A DNA stretch of 64,000 nt from Saccharina japonica. Its lineage: Eukaryota; Sar; Phaeophyceae; Laminariales; Laminariaceae. Both the position numbers and the translations under genes were made by a program. How positions within the stretch are numbered: the stretch's first letter is position 1; the number at the start of each line of letters is the position of its first letter. The DNA lies in NCBI GenBank assembly GCA_008828725.1, contig MEHQ01002489.1:1-64000 (forward strand), given 5' to 3'. The notes under the pieces are model-generated. The model was not told the DNA's origin. It did no database searches and was given only the letters and a program-made list of their open reading frames with translations. Of the stretch, positions 33,737-44,599 are shown one piece after another.

Positions 33737-36700
33737 GTGAGTTGTTGCCATGTAAATACATGCCTCTACAGTAGTAACTTGCTCTAACAAAGTACCTCTA
33801 TTACCCCGACACCGAGGCGATATAGACGCAGAGCTCTGATAGTGTTGTTGATGATACCTGGGTGATACTGTCTGTTGCTCTGCTGTATATAGTATAATAC
33901 GTACGTAGTAGTTTAGTTTTTTTCAACCCCATCGTAATCTGTATTACTACTGTTGTAATGCGTTTAATCACCTATTGTTAGGTATTTTCCTCTACCCGCT
34001 ACAAAATGCCCACCTTCGAGTCTACAGCAGTCCATATTTTCATACCACTATCTTCCGAAATATAAGCAACGTGTTAAAATTAATATCTACTACACACGGT
34101 GCTTAGATTTAGAGTGGTACTGCTGTAGGTAGCCCCTTTAAAGGCATCCTAGTTCGTGGTTGAAGATCCCGACGTCCCTTACCAGAGTTGGTACCGCTCC
34201 CTGATAATCAATAGTGGGCTAAAACTGTGCGCCTGCGACATTTGAGGTCCCTTAGTTCCCGTTAGCCGTATCGCGGGGTCCCTGAATAAGTACTGCTTTG
34301 CTTGCTGTTGTAGCCTTTGGTATGATACGTACCTCTCAACACACTCGCTCTTACGCACAACAAGCCACGCATGAAGCACCTCTTCTTGGTGTTGCACTGA
34401 CAGCGAGCCCTCTCGCCATCGCGTTCGCTCTCAAGTTGACGTTATCAGCCACGTGCGAACACACTACAGGTGCTGCGCCAGCTTCTCTCTCCGTGCCGGT
34501 AAGATGAAGCAATACCTGGTATATACTATTAATAGCATACCATTTACATTATTAGTTCTTATACGAGAACTTTAAATACTCCGGTATATTGTACTTGGTA
34601 ACATTCACTACAGTAGTAGGAGTAAAAAAAATATATATATATATATATATATTTATAGTACGTCATACAGCAGTCTACGTGAACATTCATTAATAGCACA
34701 AAAAGTAGCAATACATAGCGGCTCCACTTCATTCAGTCCGCTACACTGCCACCACCGCCGTCTACGCCATATATAATACCACATATATGCAGTTCGATGG
34801 GAATCGAGGAGGCAAGAAAGGGCTTGAAGCATTATAACGTATAAGTAAAAATAACTATAGGCACGACTCGCAGCGAGGAGGGGGGAGGAGCGCCCTCTAC
34901 CACTGTATGTGCCCCCGGCTCCGAGTTATACGACTACATACAGCAGCACTACAGGCAGCACTACGGGCAGCAGTAGGATGGAGAGAGAACCGAAAGGCAA
35001 AGACGGCAAAACATGAATTCATATGTCATGTGCGTACCAGGCAAGAGCACACTTACCACTATACCGACCCACGGTGTGTATCTTTATATGTGCAGGCTGG
35101 TTCAATCGTATCACCCCAAATTTGCTCATTAGCCACTAATGTCCGCGCCGTGCTTCGGAGATAGGCTCTGAAATTTGGCACACATATGTTCCACCAACTT
35201 CTGTCGACCCGTTAACCGTTAAGGTTGTATTTGGTTCGGCCACAACATGTTTTTGATTTTGTATTTTTGGGACATTTAAGTCTTATGGGATCTCGACTTC
35301 CCGCCTACGAAAAAAAAAGAAGAATCGTAGCATATTCCCCAGGACGACGTTGAATACACGCGTGAAAGCGTCTCAGGATCTGCATGCAAAAAAATCGGCG
35401 TGGACACGGCGGTGGACATTTTGACTTGTTTGCGGAAAAAGTACAAAATTTGGCGTTGCCTCGTTATTACTGACTTTTAGTACAATCGTTTTTTGTCCTT
35501 AACTATGAATTAGTATTGACCATACGTAGTCAGATCTTCGAACATTTGGGTGAAACTTTCTGTATTATAAACATGCCTTGAACTGCCTGGAAGTGGCTCG
35601 TTCAGACAAAAGGGCAACGAAATATTTCCTGCGGAAACGCCCGATACTTACAGGCCTTTTTGAAGGCCTGTGATCGATCGGGCCACACTTTCGACGGTAG
35701 CGCCAATCGTAGGTCCTTAACCCCTTAAGAACTGGTCCCACGTCTTTGGGGAAAAACTACTTGGAATTAGTGTGGTATTTTTGGTTTCAGTTATTAATGG
35801 GTTAACACACAAAACTGGCGATTTTACCCTCTCCCACTTGTTCTGGCGGTCAACATTATACCAAATATGTCAGATTTTGGTTTATTTTGCATGCGGGTTT
35901 CTTCGCTGCGCTGAAAGAAACCGGGGCGTCATACTTGAACCAGCTCTCAGAATGCACACAAACCAATGTGAGCTTGCACCTTTTACTGCTGCTGCTGTAC
36001 TACTGCTGCGTAGAAACCTGAATTTGACTCGATTTCAAAGTGTTTTGTTCCACACAACGGGAAGGTAAAACTCCTGAAGGGTTGCCGGTCGCAAAATTCG
36101 CTTTAAAAATGCAGGAGTGGGAATTCTAGCGGCGCGGGATACGATCGCCGGCATATCTTATCTTGTCTTCATGCACACCTACGTATACACCTTCAAAATT
36201 TCGCTCGCGATGGTGCACGATCAGGTGAGTCTACTGGCGACAAGCGGCATGTGGTACCGTATTCCTCTGTATATATATATATATATGTAACTAACGGACA
36301 ACCACGGATATTACCACACGTTTCTTTGCCTAGTACGAACATGTCTGATCAAACCAGCATCACATATACCACCAGCAGGGGTTCGTACGATTATACGCAG
36401 CCGAAACTTGAATGCGGTGATGTGCGGATGATTACTTTGCCCCCCGCGGCAAGTCTAGTGCACCTGACGCAATGTTTGACATTATTGCGATTTCCCGCGG
36501 TGTCCCGTGGGAATTCCCGTGGTGTCCCACGGGAGCCCATAGGCACCCGATGTTGTATCGCACAAGCATTATATTATACGCGATTGTGAAAAAAATTGAA
36601 CGTGCTTGTGACTGTTTTTCCCTCATGTCAAACAGGCGTAATCTTGAAGTCCCACGGCGTCCCCCGGTGCCCCGCGAAACACGCGGTGCCCCGCGGGACA

Positions 36701-39700
36701 CCGCGGTATACCGGTATACCGCGGTCTACCGCGGTGTCCCGCGTGCTACCCGATGGACAATACCATGGCCAAGCCCAAAGACGAAACAACGAAACATGTA
36801 CGTAGCAACACAAACGTGGGCGGTGTCCACGCGTTGTCCCGCGATGGTGTCCCGCGGTGTCCCGTGGTTTCCCGCGGGTTCCCGCGGTTTCCCGCGGTGT
36901 CCCGCGGCGACGTGTCTCGCGGTGTCCCGCGGTGTCCCGCGGTGGTGTCCCGCGGTTTCCCGCGGTGTCTCGCGGTGTCCCGCGTCGACGTGTCTCGCGG
37001 TGTCCCGCGTCGACGTGTCTCGCGGTGTCCCGCGGTGTCCCGCGATATCCCGCGACGCCGTGTCTCGAGGTGTCCAACGTTTTCCCTCCGTTCCCCGCAC
37101 TGTATTCGTGCCACACTTACTTCCCCACACGGTGCTGAACGCGGTATGCCGCGGTGCCCCATAAACGGCGTCCCGCGGTTTCCCGCGGTGTCCCGCGTTT
37201 TCCCGCAGTGTCTCGCTTTTTCCCGCGACGCTAGGGTTAGGGTTAGGGTTAGGGTTACTAACCGGGACGCGGGACACCGCGGAAAGCCAGCAACGCCGCG
37301 GGACACCGCGGGACACACTGCGGGACACCGCGGGACACCGCCGGACACCGCGGGACACCGCGGGACGGTATCCCACGGTGTCCCGCGGCACCCTCAGGAC
37401 GGTATCCCGCGGTGTCCCCCCTCGGCTTCCCGCGGTGTCCCGCGGCGTGCGTTGAGGGTTAGGGTTAGGGTTAGGGCGGCGGTGAGGGACACTGCGAACC
37501 CAAGAATCGCCGAAGCGCGCCGCATTGAATCACACAGTAAGTAATTCGAAATTGATGAATAACAAAGACAGCGGTGTGGTGCGCCGCGGAACACCGCGGA
37601 TAACGCGCGGGACACCGCGGGATCCCGCGTTAAAACTCTTGCGGGAACACATCAAAAACAGACGGGATGCCATGGGAACGTCCCGCGGGCGAATCCCGCG
37701 CGGGTAATCCCACGGGAAGCCATGGGAACGTCCCGCGGGCGAATCCCGCGCGGGAAATCCCACGGGAAGCGACGGGCGGTACCACGACATACCGTGGGGC
37801 CCCGCGGGGTGCCGTGGTGTCCCGCGGTAGCCCACAGCTTGATTTTCATATTCGCATGGACTGCCACGGTGTCCCACGGGAATGCCCGCGGAACCTTTTC
37901 AACTACTGACTTTTCATGCACTCAAGGGGATATTAACGCTTTTTTTAGTTCTTACCCGTGCACGTCGCGACGAAAATGCAATACGCGGGACAGTGCCAGG
38001 AATCTCCTACAAGGAGGGACTGTGAGGTGATCCAACATGGTCTGGAGCAAGCCGGACTCAATGATTCACTTCAACTTCCAAGGGCCGTGCACTTTCAAGG
38101 TGCGTGTTGTAACGTGTTTGCATTAAGGCTGTACATCAGTATACAGTACGCAACAGCATTACAGTATATATATATAAAAATGTGAGTATCCTGTGTTGGT
38201 ACAAACTCGCGGCTTGTTCCGATGAGAACGTTGAGCGTACGCTCTTGAAGCTCTACCTGGTTTTGTGCAATTATTGATCCGAACGATTGCTCAAGGTGAC
38301 CTAGAGTTCCTCCTTGACGAAGTGGCATTTACAACCGGCTCGACCCGCGGAAGATCTAGTCTAAAGGCCTGTCAATAGACCTCCCCCTATTGCTGAACCG
38401 AGTACCGACCCTCTGGAGGAAAACCAAACCGGGATACTGGGCAGGCTAGATATTTTGTTTCATGTGCTTCGGGAAAAGTGTAATTCCACACCAACTATGG
38501 TATAGAGTATATAGCCGGTCTCGATTACTATTTCTTACGTAGTGCTCCCGGAAGATCAGGCTGGGTATCTTCAGGGGCTCTTCTCGTGGAAGGGCCTGTG
38601 CAGTATCAAATCGTCTTGTGTGGTCCAAACTACTTACATACGTACCCGATACATACCGAGAAACCAGTAGACTACTGCCATTCAGTTTACTATTATTGTA
38701 GTACACTGCGTACTGTAGTTTTGGGTCCGCTATGGTATTGATACCAGTAGTCGTGGACCACCGTGGGTTGATGTAATGTGGAGGCGGAACTTGGAGGTCG
38801 AGTCCGCCATGGTTTCGACATCAGCAGTAGACTACTGGTGTTAGCACAGCGCAGTCATCCCACGGTAGGGGCGCAGCAGAATTTTCTGAGCTCCTCACAT
38901 GAGGAGCTCGATATCTCACTCGAAACGTTTCTTCGGAAACATTCGCATCCGCAACCCGACCAAACGTTCCAATGCGGTAGTCCAAAATCAAACATACCAA
39001 CAAAATAACAATAGTATCCGGTGGTTACTGACGTGAGGAGCACAACTGGTCAGAAAATATTGAGCCTAAAAGTGGTACCCCTACCGTGGGATTGCTCAGC
39101 AGTGTGGATGCTGAACTTGGTGTCCCTGTCCCCTGTGATACCGACGTCAGCGATACGCCAACGATTCCCCTCACACCAGTCAGTAAGCTTACTCGCATAT
39201 TGATTGGGTGTTAGGGATCCTATGTTGGGCATTCTTAATGTCATAAAGCGAGACTGAGAACTCCGAACGTTAGCAATCTAACCACCATTTTGTTGTTTGT
39301 TTATTTGTTTGTTGCGTTCTGCTTTGCCGTTCAAACTCATATCTTCCTCTTTCTTGGTTCTTCTCTTTCCTGGTCGTAACTCAGATTCGGGGCCACACAG
39401 TAGCCTCTTCTCGCCTCTGTGCCCACCACGGTACGCGGCTTGCTTTATTTTGCGAGGACGGTCCATTTCCATATTTCATTGCCGACTCGCGTCTAACTGT
39501 GCCTACCCACGCTAATGACAGGCGCTCTCGATCGTTGGTGTCACTCGAGAAATGACAAAATCCTTTCAAGGAATCGAGCTCACGACACCAACGATATAGT
39601 AGTGTGCGGCATTGACCACTAGACCACCGGTGCTCCATGTATATGTTTGCCGTTTGTTCTCTCGTTGGATATATTCATGACGACCGTGACCCTCGTTCCG

Positions 39701-41641
39701 TGTTCTTTCTACTGTTTCGTCCGTAGCATGATACTACAGTACCAACTGTAGGAAACATATCAGGGGACACATAAAATAGCGTGACGCAGGCGAAGTCCAG
39801 CACGCCCGTACCCCCTACCCTCCCACATTACCACACGTATATAGGTATGTCTGGATCTCGACAACCACCTACCCCCCTGCAACGTCGTGTTGAAAACGTG
39901 TTTGGATTTTTAAAGGTTTATTGTCTATCCTGGCTGGCGCGGTAGGCCTGTGGGCTGCTGTCTTCCGGAGCAAGCGAGCTGCCAAGGTGTACATGTTGTG
40001 GTCGGCGGCCGCCGTTGTGCTGGTGGTGTCGGGGGCCCTGGAAGAACGGTTACCGGAGAAGAAATATGGAGTGAAGCGGAGTCCTACTGACATAAGCATT
40101 TGGTTCGACATTATCCCCTTCCTTATCGGCATGTACTTCTTCAAGGTATGGCCACTGATCCTTCACCCCCCTCCACGCGGTACTGGTCCTCCAGTAGAAC
40201 CGGGTATCGTTCTCACTTCTGCGTGTCGTGCTTGCTCCTCCTGCTTGATGTCCGATAGCGTGCAGCAAGCTGTATCGCTGCTGTCGGTGCTGTTCCTGTC
40301 GGCGTTAGGGACAACATGGTCAGAGTTCGGCCAAACAATAACGCCGCGATACGGCGGCGAAACGATATTTCCAAAAGCAGGTACACATCGGCGATGTGTG
40401 TATTCATAACGTAACAGACGGGGCGAACAAGAACTGTATCGTCGACCATAACCCTACTAACCCCGACTCGCACCAAGGATTATAACGGACGAGAGCACAG
40501 CTTCCAAGGCAGGAAACCCGGGGACGGTCTGGGCCACATGCCTGTACATTAATGACGGACCAGTCTCATTCGTTCTCTGCCTCTAGAACATGCTAGAACC
40601 CGGTGGTTCGTGCCATTTGTCGAGGCATCGACTTTGTCTGCATACTCAAATATTCGCTGTGGTTCCATACTTGAGGAGGAGCTATATACTACAGTATACT
40701 TACTGTAAGTCACTCGTCACCCGAACTTGAGAGACTTGAACAGGCGGGTCGGTGAACAATGACATGGTCGACAGTGCAGTAGTTCTATACCGGATAACAG
40801 TGTGCAACTCCGAACAATTCCCAGTGATATGATAGAGGTAGCGCTTTTTGCTGATTTGTTTTCTGAATGATCAGGCTCCTTAACCCAAATTCGTCGGACT
40901 TGCATTCTTGTGTTGCCATAATTTCCATAGTATACCTAGCTCATGGGATTGATGGCCGGGTACGTAGCACTTTTGGTTTCCTCCAATCTCGCTTTTCGGG
41001 TGAGCTATGGAGCTCCTCAAGTCAGGAGCTCAGAAAAAACACGGTGCACCTCTATCGTAGCATTCGTCTCACAGTTGACTACAGTAAGGAGCCTGCAAGT
41101 AATGAAAACAAGGTGAAAACGTGCTCTCTCTATGGTAGCACGCGCCCATCAACGTAGCATGGTCTGGCTGAAGAAGCACACGCACAGTACGCGAGAGGGC
41201 TTAATTAAGATGTTTGTGCGTTAGTAAGTCCAGGCTCGAGGTTTGGACAAAGCTAAGAATGCGGCATTTATATACTGAAATTGCAGTATATTTAGACACA
41301 CCCTGCCTCGCGTATGAGTTCAAACCTGGCCAAAACCAAAATTTTCGTGTGTGTTGTCACATGCTCTACTGTACATTCCCAGCATATTATGCTGTGTAAG
41401 GCTGTGAAGATACACGTCTCGATTGAGTGGCATTTGACAGTGTCATGGACATCGTTTGAGTGTGCCTGTGGGTTTTGATTACTTCAACAATGTACGTCGC
41501 TTTCATTGACAGGTGACGTGGTCATACTACAAACAAAGGGCTGGCCGCGAGAGTGCCCACACCAGCAGCAGCAGCAGCGATGCTTCATCAGACACGGCGT
41601 ACCGTGGTGTGCCCATGCTGGAGATGACCACCACCGTTTGA
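33589..41641 (+). CDS. Tetraspan membrane protein B, five exons, 280 codons
   Basis: Exons: 33589-33736, 34314-34498, 37949-38099, 39916-40145, 41513-41641. Their lengths (148, 185, 151, 230, 129) sum to 843 with intron phases 1, 0, 1, 0, so the frame is continuous from ATG to TGA. Protein: a cytosolic N-terminus with seven glutamines and a KWWWQPG segment (1-49); helix 1 at about 72-95; a loop with C127 and C136 in QCQESPTRRDCE; helix 2 at 163-178; motif RSKRAAKVYML at 179-189; helix 3 at 186-203; helix 4 at 221-237; a Ser-rich tail ending LEMTTTV. It parallels tetraspan A exon by exon. Introns of 0.6, 3.5, 1.8 and 1.4 kb carry arrays and fold-backs. Membrane location follows from hydrophobicity; no known family was recognised. 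The second exon's acceptor and the first exon are the least certain parts. Confidence 0.6.
34314..34498 (+). CDS. Tetraspan B exon with the first membrane helix
   Basis: The acceptor GCTTGCTGTTGTAG enters in phase 1; the donor is GTGCCG|GTAAGA (phase 0). It encodes the helix LLGVALTASPLAIAFALK and then SATCEHTTGAAP. Nearer acceptors of the same phase (before CCACGCAT or CACCTC) would shorten it by about 14 or 19 codons. Confidence 0.5.
34505..36475. other. Intron sequence of tetraspan B, upstream of the CCGCGG array
   Basis: A TA tract at 34628-34651, several CAGCAC triplet scraps and unique sequence. The 98-codon frame at 35772-36068 shows no domain. A small ATG-to-donor unit at about 36172-36225 (ending GATCAG|GTGAGT) was considered as an extra exon, but it does not fit the phases. 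Confidence 0.45.
36480..37905. repeat. GGTGTCCCGCG array with internal TTAGGG blocks
   Basis: Over 60 copies of an 11-base-type unit (GGTGTCCCGCG and variants with TTT or GAC changes) fill the stretch. From about 36830 to 37230 the unit runs as GGTGTCCCGCG. At 37232-37257 there are four TTAGGG repeats; from about 37260 to 37370 the unit runs in the opposite sense (CGCGGGACACC). It flips again before a second TTAGGG block at 37454-37477. All long frames here (230, 263, 221 and 200 codons) are translations of the array. The whole array lies in the second intron of tetraspan B. Confidence 0.9.
37949..38099 (+). CDS. Tetraspan B loop exon with two cysteines
   Basis: The acceptor CGCTTTTTTTAG enters in phase 0; the donor is TTTCAAG|GTGCGT (phase 1). 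It encodes FLPVHVATKMQYAGQCQESP, then TRRDCEVIQHGLEQ. It aligns with the 6968-7094 exon of gene A through QYA, the paired cysteines, DCE and the final aromatic-x-Q before the split codon. Confidence 0.6.
38840..39115. repeat. Fold-back element in the third intron of tetraspan B
   Basis: A palindrome of GAGCTCCTCA and TGAGGAGCTC lies at about 38889-38911. The left part (CCCACGGTAGGGG, TTTTCTGAGCTCCTCA) returns inverted at 39030-39110. A third related, inverted piece occurs at about 41010-41040. Confidence 0.6.
39530..39640 (-). repeat. tRNA-like segment with an internal hairpin
   Basis: On the minus strand, GGAGCACCGGTGGTCTAGTGG resembles a tRNA 5' half with an A box, and GAGCTCGATTCC, about 40 bases on, resembles a B box. 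ATCGTTGGTGTC occurs on the plus strand at about 39532 and inverted at about 39585, so the segment can fold back. It looks like a tRNA-derived SINE fragment rather than a functional tRNA. Confidence 0.4.
39916..40145 (+). CDS. Tetraspan B exon with the last three membrane helices
   Basis: The acceptor ATTTTTAAAG enters in phase 1; the donor is TTCAAG|GTATGG (phase 0). It encodes LLSILAGAVGLWAAVF, the motif RSKRAAKVYML, a third helix rich in Ala and Val, a charged turn (EERLPEKKYGVKRSP) and the fourth helix ending MYFFK. It aligns over its full length with 5923-6143 of gene A; outside the predicted splice sites similarity collapses, apart from one short intronic word. Confidence 0.7.
40150..41510. 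other. Last intron of tetraspan B
   Basis: Unique sequence without a recognised gene; it includes one AGGAGCTC fold-back fragment near 41020 and ends at the acceptor TTTCATTGACAG. Confidence 0.5.
41513..41641 (+). CDS. Tetraspan B terminal exon (cytosolic tail)
   Basis: Entered in phase 0 after TTTCATTGACAG; 42 codons from VTWSYYKQRAGRES through a run of serines to PMLEMTTTV-stop. The start and the end match the terminal exon of gene A (VAWSYYQRR ... MDTTV), while the middle has diverged in sequence but stays rich in Ser, Thr and Asp. Confidence 0.65.
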   Translation: MTWSYYKQRAGRESAHTSSSSSDASSDTAYRGVPMLEMTTTV

Positions 41642-41649
41642 ACGTCGGA

Positions 41650-43440
41650 GATGGTCCATATCGTAATTGAAGATCGACGCTACGATTACAGTACATCTCA
41701 AGGGGATCCCAGTAGCTGTGTACCCCTCACCGTTTTCCGTCTTCAGCAGATATTTTCACTGAAGATAGATAAGCACCACCACTTGTTCTAGCAGCAACAG
41801 GTTCCGGATTTTTGTGTTTCTTATCATGCAAGCCGTTTTCTGTGTACATACTGGACCTGCCTTTAAGAGGGGGCTGTTAATTTTGCTTTCGAGTTGAGTG
41901 TCTTCTTGCCTTCAATCATTCGTTGGTTTAGTTGCCCGCATTATCAGGTGTCAGATCTACAGTATGTATTCGATAACGGCAACGGCTTCAGGATGTTTGT
42001 GCTTCTTACCATGCGCTCCGTTTTACGTAGTGTACCTTTCTGCACAAGGCTGTTTATTTTTGCTTCCCATTTGAGTGTCGTCTTGCCTTCAGTCTTTGGT
42101 TCGTTCAGTTGCCTGCATTGCTTGGTGTCGGATATACAACATATACTCGATGATAACAGTATACATATGGTCTACGAGGCAACGGAGGGTCTCCTCTGCT
42201 GACTACAAGCTTTAGAGGCGCCCGTTGGTTGTTTCCAATATCTTCACGACGGTTCTGGGAACGGGGCGAACGTTGCAGCTCTAAGTCAACGATTTAAGCC
42301 CGTGTACTCGGGGTATATCTTGGAACTAAACCCCCGGATGAGAAACAAAACTCTCGGCACTAGATTTTGATATATATATTGTTTGCAGAGGGAATAGGGT
42401 TTGGACGACGACGGGGTGGCGTTCGTTCGGTGAGAAGTGACATCGACGGCAGACTGCGAGTACTGGGGTGGCTATCGATAAAACAAGTATATAGATGTTG
42501 CTCGGAAATGGGCGCCGACTGGTGGACTCAGCAAAAGGGTTGTTTGCAACCAAAAGGTACAGTAGTGCTCTACATGACCACTGGAGTGTTACAATAGCTT
42601 CAGTGACACGCAGGGCACCGCCTGGAGGTACGAGGAGTAGGTGAAGAGTACTCGGGAAAGTTTGGAAGTTTGGCGACGGAGCATAATCGTAAGAACACTT
42701 GTGGCAGTTGGCCAATCAGAGGTCTTGGTAGTAGTTTCCACGGTCGCGAGTGTGATGTGTATTGGTAACCAACCTGCAGGATACTACTGTACGTACGTAC
42801 AGGCGACACTAGTGGGAAACGGACTGTAGAAGAAACCGAGGCTGCTTGTGTACACCTAGCAGGGACCCAACCTCAAACATATGTTCCACAAATGAAACAT
42901 TAAAACCCCGCCTGGTACATACAGTGTTGTAACTGTGATTGGCCTGTGCACATTAGGGATACCCCCATGGTATCATACTGCAGGCGACTTCAGGCTTCGG
43001 GCCTCCTTGTATAATACAGAGATACGCAATCCAAGACAGAGACCGGCACAAGTGCATCAGCGCCAATCGCACCAGCCGCACCACCACGGGCGTCTATCGT
43101 CACCGTTTGGCTATGTGGGGCCCATCCGAGAAAAAACTACACCTGGTACATAGGTGTTATTGTTTTTCTTCCCCAGATACAGGCGCGCGTGGTCTGCCAT
43201 TGAATTGTGAGGTATCAACGGGGCCTCTCCCACGCCGCACTGGATCATATGACCGTAACCTGAAGGCCGACAAAGGCTGACGGTCGTGCGAAAGTCAAAC
43301 ATCGCGTCGGTTCATATTTCCGTTGTACGACTACAGAACAGAGCATGGTCCTATACACGGCACGAGTAAATGCCGGATTGTCCCCGCCACCCAGCCCCTC
43401 GTTGGCTGAACAGCACAGTTGCTCGTTACCGATATACTGG
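41650..43440. other. No gene supported
   Basis: At 41830-42170 there is a loose local duplication (words such as GTTTGTGCTTCTTACCATGC and TCTTGCCTTCA repeat). The minus-strand frame 42326-42715 (129 codons) has no recognisable domain. Near 43258 (minus strand) the sequence CTTCAG followed by GTTACGGTCATA resembles the start of the tetraspan tail exon, but it is out of frame. Confidence 0.4.
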
Positions 43441-43444
43441 TCAC

Positions 43445-44597
43445 CTTGTTGGCCACGCTCCGAACTCCATACTTAAGTTCCCCGCTAACGAGAAAGCCTC
43501 GGAAGCTCCAGTAGGTTGTTCGCTCCGCGCGGCGCACTACGACCGCTAGCACGCCCAACAGCCCTGGACGGCCACACTCTGGCAGCAAGGTCAAGTGGAA
43601 GCGTAAGTGTTTCCGTGACACGACACGTACGTGCAAGTCGGTGAAATGTTGGAGCCTAGAAGTCTGAACGTGCCCTCGGGGTCAACGTAGGATACGGTCA
43701 CTTCCCCTCATTTCACGATGTTGAATCTCACATTAAGAATAATCGCCGGAAACCCCCGGTGCGAGTGTTAGAATGCCATGCACGCATCTGCTGTCACATT
43801 CACGGACCTCCCCCATGGGTTTCTTCCCTGGGCTCAAAGGTGACGTCCTGGCCGGTACGTCTTCGTCATGCGGTTGCATTCCTTCGGTTGGCGACACTCG
43901 TACACTGAATGAATTCCTCGCCTACTCCTTGAAGCCACACGTAGCTCATCCGCACGCCGCATTTACCTGCTGTTACCCTAGCCCATTTAACACGGTATCA
44001 GTGACGCATTCTAAGCGATTACAGTGGTAGCCAAGATGCTCGGCGACACCTTACCCCTCACGTGGTAGAGCACTGTCTCGGGGTCGCGTTCATTCGTGAG
44101 GGTGCTCCGCGAGCCGCGGTTGGCGAATACCTTGGTTGCAGAATCTCCTCCCTCGGCATTGGCAGTGAGTGGGCCAGGTCTAACGATGCCAGCGTCGTTG
44201 AAAGCGATGGGCTGGTCCGCCATGCGTGCGTATGTATTCGTGTTGATCTTCACACACGTGTTGTGTAGGCCCTCCCGCAGTTTGCAATCAACCAGGCGGG
44301 TTGAAACGTTGTATCCCGCATTAAACAAGCCTACATACATATGGCGGAAACCCCGTAAGTATAGAAAATGTCCGCACCTCAGTTTCACGATCGACTATCA
44401 TGACAGTAGTCCTTCGTATATCTAGTAAATAGACGGCGTCTTGCGTCGTTCCCACCCACAGCCCTAACAGTTGCATGCATCTGTCCGTATCTGTTGTCGC
44501 CGACGTTAGACACGCACCTGTGCCCATTACCAATAAGCAGCATCACAAATTTCAATAAACTATTACTGGATCGCGTTTCCAAAGCAGACGTTGCCAT
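43445..44597 (-). CDS. Possible minus-strand membrane-protein gene, partial model
   Basis: Candidate exons: 44597-44531 (ATG, MATSALETRSSNSLLKFVML, donor ATTG|GTAATG, phase 1), 44330-44062 (acceptor GTATGTAG, phase 1; donor CCAC|GTGAGG, phase 0) and 43578-43445 (acceptor TTGCTGCCAG, phase 1; donor AACAAG|GTGACC, phase 0). Exons 1 and 2 join in frame into a hydrophobic start (LLKFVMLLIGLFNAGYNV) followed by a loop-like region with two cysteines. The third contains GLLGVLAVVVRRAERTTYW, faintly like the helix-2 region of the tetraspan pair. An exon linking phases 0 and 1 and a terminal exon are missing. It may be a distant or decayed family member. Confidence 0.3.
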
Positions 44598-44599
44598 TA

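Noticed and set aside
33073-33774. 233-codon plus-strand open frame
   Set aside because: It runs through two TA microsatellites (reading IYIYIY) and has no domain. Only the last 49 codons, from the ATG at 33589, have a good donor and fit the tetraspan B model.
36172-36225. Short ATG-to-donor unit ending GATCAG|GTGAGT
   Set aside because: A good donor, but adding it to tetraspan B would break the phase, and it encodes no recognisable segment.
36472-37544. Long open frames of 200-263 codons on both strands
   Set aside because: They are translations of the GGTGTCCCGCG array, giving RGVPRCPAVS-type and mirrored repeats; several registers and both strands stay open for the same reason.
39891-39893. 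In-frame TGA read as a nonsense mutation in tetraspan B
   Set aside because: The codon lies upstream of the acceptor ATTTTTAAAG at 39915, inside the intron. Phase agreement with gene A supports this, so B is not a pseudogene on this ground.
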